Origin: Bacteroidota bacterium
GTDB taxonomy: Bacteria; Bacteroidota; Bacteroidia; Palsa-965
Direction of reading: 5' to 3'
Length of the DNA stretch: 64,000 nt
NCBI GenBank assembly: GCA_013288325.1
Contig: JABDCB010000002.1
Location: forward strand, 1 to 64,000
The first letter of the stretch is position 1. The number at the start of each line of letters is the position of its first letter. The notes beneath the pieces were generated by a model. The model saw only the letters and a list, made by a program, of their open reading frames with translations. It was not told the origin of the DNA and did no database searches. Position numbers and translations under genes: made by a program. Shown piece by piece: positions 61,997 through 64,000 of the stretch.

Positions 61997-62020
61997 GAAT
62001 ACAGAATTGATGAAGAGGAC

Positions 62021-62028
62021 CAAAATTA
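62021..62028 (-). promoter_or_regulatory. -7 box for the second TonB receptor
   Basis: TAATTTTG on the minus strand, exact TAnnTTTG, about 25 bases before ATG 61996. No good -33 box. Confidence 0.4.
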
Positions 62029-62158
62029 GGGATGAATTCTGGATAAATGTTGAATAACAGGATGTTTTCGACCAGTGACTTGATGAGTCCTCCGGATTGA
62101 TGTACAGCCGAGTATGATTTCTTTAACACCTTTTAACAGCGCAAACAAAGCAGTCCCA

Positions 62159-62188
62159 TTGTTTTCACGCTATGGCCCTTTACCTTTG
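62159..62188 (+). promoter_or_regulatory. Promoter for the cysteine-rich exported protein
   Basis: TTG (62159-62161), 19 bases, TACCTTTG (62181-62188). The -7 box is exact. Transcription would start near 62194, only a few bases before ATG 62198, so the message is almost leaderless. Confidence 0.5.
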
Positions 62189-62197
62189 GTTCAGGAT

Positions 62198-62554
62198 ATG
62201 AAACAAATAGCACACTTGCTCCTTCTCTGGATTTTCCTGCTTAATACGGCCCCGGCTGTAGCAAGCATGTTGCCGGTTGTACAAAAGAATGAGCATTGTA
62301 TTACGTCCTGTTGTGAAAAGAAACATACCTGCCATACAGGTAAAAATCAAAAGAAGGATAACCGTGAAAATTGTTGCGATAACGGAATATGTACTTCGGG
62401 TAACTGTTGTGTCTGTTGTTTTTATTTCAACGAGCATGAATTGAGCATGAGGTTTGCAGAGCAGAAAAACAAAACAGCCCCTTTCGTTCATAAAAATGAA
62501 AATGCCCTTTCTTCATATCTATCCAATACCTGGCAACCTCCCAAGACAGTTTAA
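62198..62554 (+). CDS. Cysteine-rich exported protein, possible metal-binding
   Basis: The 118-aa protein has a signal peptide (IAHLLLLWIFLLNTAPAVA) and a cysteine-dense centre (CITSCCEKKHTCHTG, ENCCDNGICTSGNCCVCCFYF) with His interspersed, then a hydrophilic tail. Twelve Cys lie in about 50 residues, fitting disulfide-stabilised or metal-binding small proteins. No family recognised. ATG 62198 is chosen because the promoter at 62159-62188 lies inside the longer frame. Confidence 0.75.
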   Translation: MKQIAHLLLLWIFLLNTAPAVASMLPVVQKNEHCITSCCEKKHTCHTGKNQKKDNRENCCDNGICTSGNCCVCCFYFNEHELSMRFAEQKNKTAPFVHKNENALSSYLSNTWQPPKTV

Positions 62555-62613
62555 GTATGTCCATTTCTTCGGAAACAATACTATTCTATACTTAAACTAT
62601 AAAAACCTATAAC

Positions 62614-62784
62614 ATGAAAAAGACAATTGTAGGCATGGCAACCATGCTACTTATTGCCGGGACGTCCGTATATGCCGGTAATGACAAGACAGATTCAAAT
62701 ACCAAGTCGAACAGCAAATCCTGCACATGCACGAAAGATTGCTGCAAAAGCTGTGGTTCTAAAGAGTGCACTTGCTGTAAGTAA
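62614..62784 (+). CDS. Small exported metallothionein-like peptide
   Basis: ATG 62614 to TAA 62782-62784 encodes 56 aa: signal peptide ending SVYAG, a Ser/Asn/Thr/Lys spacer, then eight Cys in the last 20 residues (SCTCTKDCCKSCGSKECTCCK: C-x-C, CC, CxxC, C-x-CC). The pattern resembles a metallothionein but the protein appears exported. Followed by a strong terminator 17 bases after the stop; 59 bases after the other Cys-rich gene, perhaps one transcript. Confidence 0.7.
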   Translation: MKKTIVGMATMLLIAGTSVYAGNDKTDSNTKSNSKSCTCTKDCCKSCGSKECTCCK

Positions 62785-62801
62785 GTGATGTCTGAGTGAT
62801 T

Positions 62802-62839
62802 AAGCGGCTGTTTCCGGAAGGGACAGTCGCTTTTTTTTT
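62802..62839 (+). terminator. Intrinsic terminator after the metallothionein-like gene
   Basis: Stem AAGCGGCTGT / ACAGTCGCTT (one G-T pair) with inner TTCC/GGAA-type pairing, then a run of nine T. Ends the cysteine-rich gene unit. Confidence 0.85.
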
Positions 62840-62957
62840 GGAGATAATGAGCTGTTTATTAAAGGCTTTCCAATACTTAGTATCAGCACTATTGTTAACT
62901 GCAAGTAACTACTAATAGTGTATCATAAGGGAAACACCAAAAATATTTGAAAAAAAA

Positions 62958-62988
62958 TTAGGAGATAATATTTTTATCCCTACATTTG
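62958..62988 (+). promoter_or_regulatory. Promoter for the poly-Cys leader / binding-protein unit
   Basis: TTAG (62958-62961, one mismatch to TTTG), 19 bases, TACATTTG (62981-62988, exact). It is followed directly by a palindrome covering the expected start site. Confidence 0.5.
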
Positions 62989-63006
62989 TCTACCAATTTA
63001 GTAGAC
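62988..63006. promoter_or_regulatory. Operator-like palindrome
   Basis: GTCTAC (62988-62993), 7-base spacer CAATTTA, GTAGAC (63001-63006): a perfect 6-bp inverted repeat spanning the last base of the -7 box and the transcription start region. A dimeric repressor bound here would block transcription. The regulator is unknown; Rrf2-type regulators bind comparable sites, but that is a guess. Confidence 0.5.
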
Positions 63007-63083
63007 TATTAGGTTTGCTTTCATTGGAACCTCCAAAACCGCTTCGTGGTAATGGATAAGGAGGCTTGGATTTCAAGTATTAA

Positions 63084-63194
63084 ATGAATGAAATGAAAAA
63101 GTTTTATAAAATATCAGTATTCGAGACCTTGATGTTCCCAAGCATTCAACCTCCTGAATTGACGACAAGACCCTTTTCTTGTTGTTGTTGTTAA
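63084..63194 (+). CDS. Short ORF ending in four cysteine codons (candidate leader peptide)
   Basis: ATG 63084 (or in-frame ATG 63093) to TAA 63192-63194 encodes 36 or 33 aa. The sequence starts MNEMKKFYKISVFETL and ends RPFSCCCC-stop, with four consecutive TGT codons. It is preceded by a promoter and operator-like site and followed 178 bases later by a secreted binding-protein gene. The layout resembles a ribosome-stalling leader that senses cysteine. No intrinsic terminator could be seen in 63195-63372, so the mechanism is unclear. Confidence 0.55.
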   Translation: MNEMKKFYKISVFETLMFPSIQPPELTTRPFSCCCC

Positions 63195-63372
63195 TATCTC
63201 TCACTTCCCATTAAGTAGTTAAGGATTACACTTTCCTGCTATTCAATTGCATCCGAAATAACCTTTGGTTCAAGGTGGCGCTTGCGCTGACTGCCAACTT
63301 CGTTTGCTCTTGAATGAGCTGCATGGGCTTCCTCTGTAAACAAATCAAAAAATTAATTTAAAAACAATAACC
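63195..63372 (+). promoter_or_regulatory. Leader region between short ORF and binding-protein gene
   Basis: 178 bases without a gene. Contains GCGCTTGCGC (palindrome) at about 63278-63287 and weak arms TTCAAG (63269-63274) and CTTGAA (63309-63314). No stem followed by a T-run. If attenuation occurs here it would have to use Rho or translation coupling. Confidence 0.35.
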
Positions 63373-64000
63373 ATGAACCTATCAAAAACAATTACAGCGA
63401 TTGCCTTCCTGACAGCGCTGTCTCCTGCTGTCTTTTCGCAGAACACGGAAAAAGCAAAATCGGATTATGTGTATTTAACAGGTACCCGATTTACGTATCC
63501 ACTTATTGAAAAATGGATAGCGGAATACAAAAAGGAAAACCCATCAGCGCGAATAGGGCTCCTGAAAAAGGGCGAAGTGACTGACAGTGCGAATGTGTTT
63601 ATCGTCTCTCACAAGCTCGACGACGCGAAACAGAAGGAAACCGATGCATACGTGCAGGTTGCAGAATACGCTCTGTTACCTATTGCCAACGAAGCAAATC
63701 CCATTGTTAAGAAAACGGCAAAGACTGGAATTGATGGGGCCAAGTTCAAAGAGTTGTTCATAAAAGGAAAAGATGACGAGTTGTTGACACAGGAAGAGAA
63801 GACCCAAAGACAGGCAAAAAATCCGTCGCTTGTCTACACCCGCGCAACGGCATCTTGCGCTTCCATCTCCTTTGCCGATCATTTTGGATATGTATGGGAA
63901 GACATCAATGGGAAAGGTGTAAGCGGTGATGACAAAAATCTGTTGCAAGCGGTACAGAAAGACACGAATGGTCTTTCTTACAATAATTTGGGATATATCT
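63373..64000 (+). CDS. PstS-like periplasmic substrate-binding protein (partial)
   Basis: The frame is open to the window edge (209 codons). A signal peptide (TAIAFLTALSPAVFSQ) is followed by a PBP-type start (YLTGTRFTYPLIEKWIAEYKKENPS) like PstS-family anion-binding proteins, and a later VSGDDKNLLQAVQKD segment. Substrate could be phosphate, sulfate or another anion. The upstream poly-Cys ORF suggests a sulfur compound, but this is inference. C-terminal part missing. Confidence 0.75.
   Translation, partial: MNLSKTITAIAFLTALSPAVFSQNTEKAKSDYVYLTGTRFTYPLIEKWIAEYKKENPSARIGLLKKGEVTDSANVFIVSHKLDDAKQKETDAYVQVAEYALLPIANEANPIVKKTAKTGIDGAKFKELFIKGKDDELLTQEEKTQRQAKNPSLVYTRATASCASISFADHFGYVWEDINGKGVSGDDKNLLQAVQKDTNGLSYNNLGYI

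Noticed and set aside
61997..62023. ATG 62023 as the start of the TonB receptor
   Set aside because: It overlaps a good -7 box on the same strand and adds nine residues before a normal signal peptide.
63195..63372. SAM or other known riboswitch in the leader before the binding-protein gene
   Set aside because: No recognised consensus core and no terminator or sequestering stem could be found by eye.
1..64000. tRNA or rRNA genes
   Set aside because: Intergenic gaps were read for cloverleaf and rRNA-like sequence; none seen.

Overview
The window comes from a Bacteroidota genome, most likely the Chitinophagia/Sphingobacteriia side. The evidence is a 2,448-residue SprA translocon of the type IX secretion system, DUF4270 and DUF4249 lipoproteins, TonB receptors with a carboxypeptidase-like domain, a heme-copper oxidase with two tandem subunit III genes, and promoters of the TTTG-N18-21-TAnnTTTG type in place of sigma70 boxes. 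No rRNA, tRNA, insertion sequence, prophage or CRISPR array was seen. The exact genus cannot be read from the sequence.

Layout. (1) 1-2.4 kb: end of cysD, cysN (sulfate activation), an ElaA-type acetyltransferase, and a YoeB-like toxin/antitoxin pair whose toxin carries a frameshift. (2) 2.5-13.3 kb: the leftward block maeB-ruvA-sprA, then gcvH. (3) 13.4-16.9 kb: rightward heme/oxidase block (heme O synthase, two subunit III genes, subunit IV, a SCO-like protein). (4) 17-24 kb: DUF4442 protein, SET protein, radA, a membrane glycosyltransferase, and the leftward block panC-panD-flippase-rfaE2. (5) 24.1-28.3 kb: starch-synthase-like protein, DUF4270 lipoprotein and glmS. (6) 28.4-32.5 kb: TM2 protein, superoxide dismutase, a small lipoprotein, S41 protease, dCMP deaminase and VOC protein. 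(7) 32.55-33.75 kb: a gene-free stretch built of an unbroken 21-bp periodic array followed by palindromic elements. (8) 33.75-49.4 kb: a secreted protein, a 59-aa membrane protein, and a 12-gene leftward exopolysaccharide operon (priming transferase, Wza, Wzc, Wzx, Wzy and modifying enzymes). (9) 49.4-50.6 kb: a second gene-free stretch with one orphan terminator-like hairpin. (10) 50.6-62 kb: twin lipoproteins, two TonB receptors, small secreted proteins, YdcF, DUF1801, a two-motif retropepsin and GNAT. (11) 62.1-64 kb: two cysteine-rich exported small proteins, then a short ORF ending in four cysteine codons behind a promoter with an overlapping palindrome, then a PstS-like binding protein cut by the window edge.

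How they work together. The polysaccharide operon is complete for a Wzx/Wzy-type pathway. AsnB, a beta-helix protein and two deacetylase-fold proteins suggest an amidated and otherwise modified polymer. The left edge (cysDN) and the right edge (poly-cysteine leader and binding protein) both point to sulfur metabolism, although they are more than 60 kb apart. The observations most worth following are the poly-Cys leader ORF, the 21-bp periodic array, the frameshifted toxin on an A8 run, and the exported metallothionein-like peptide.
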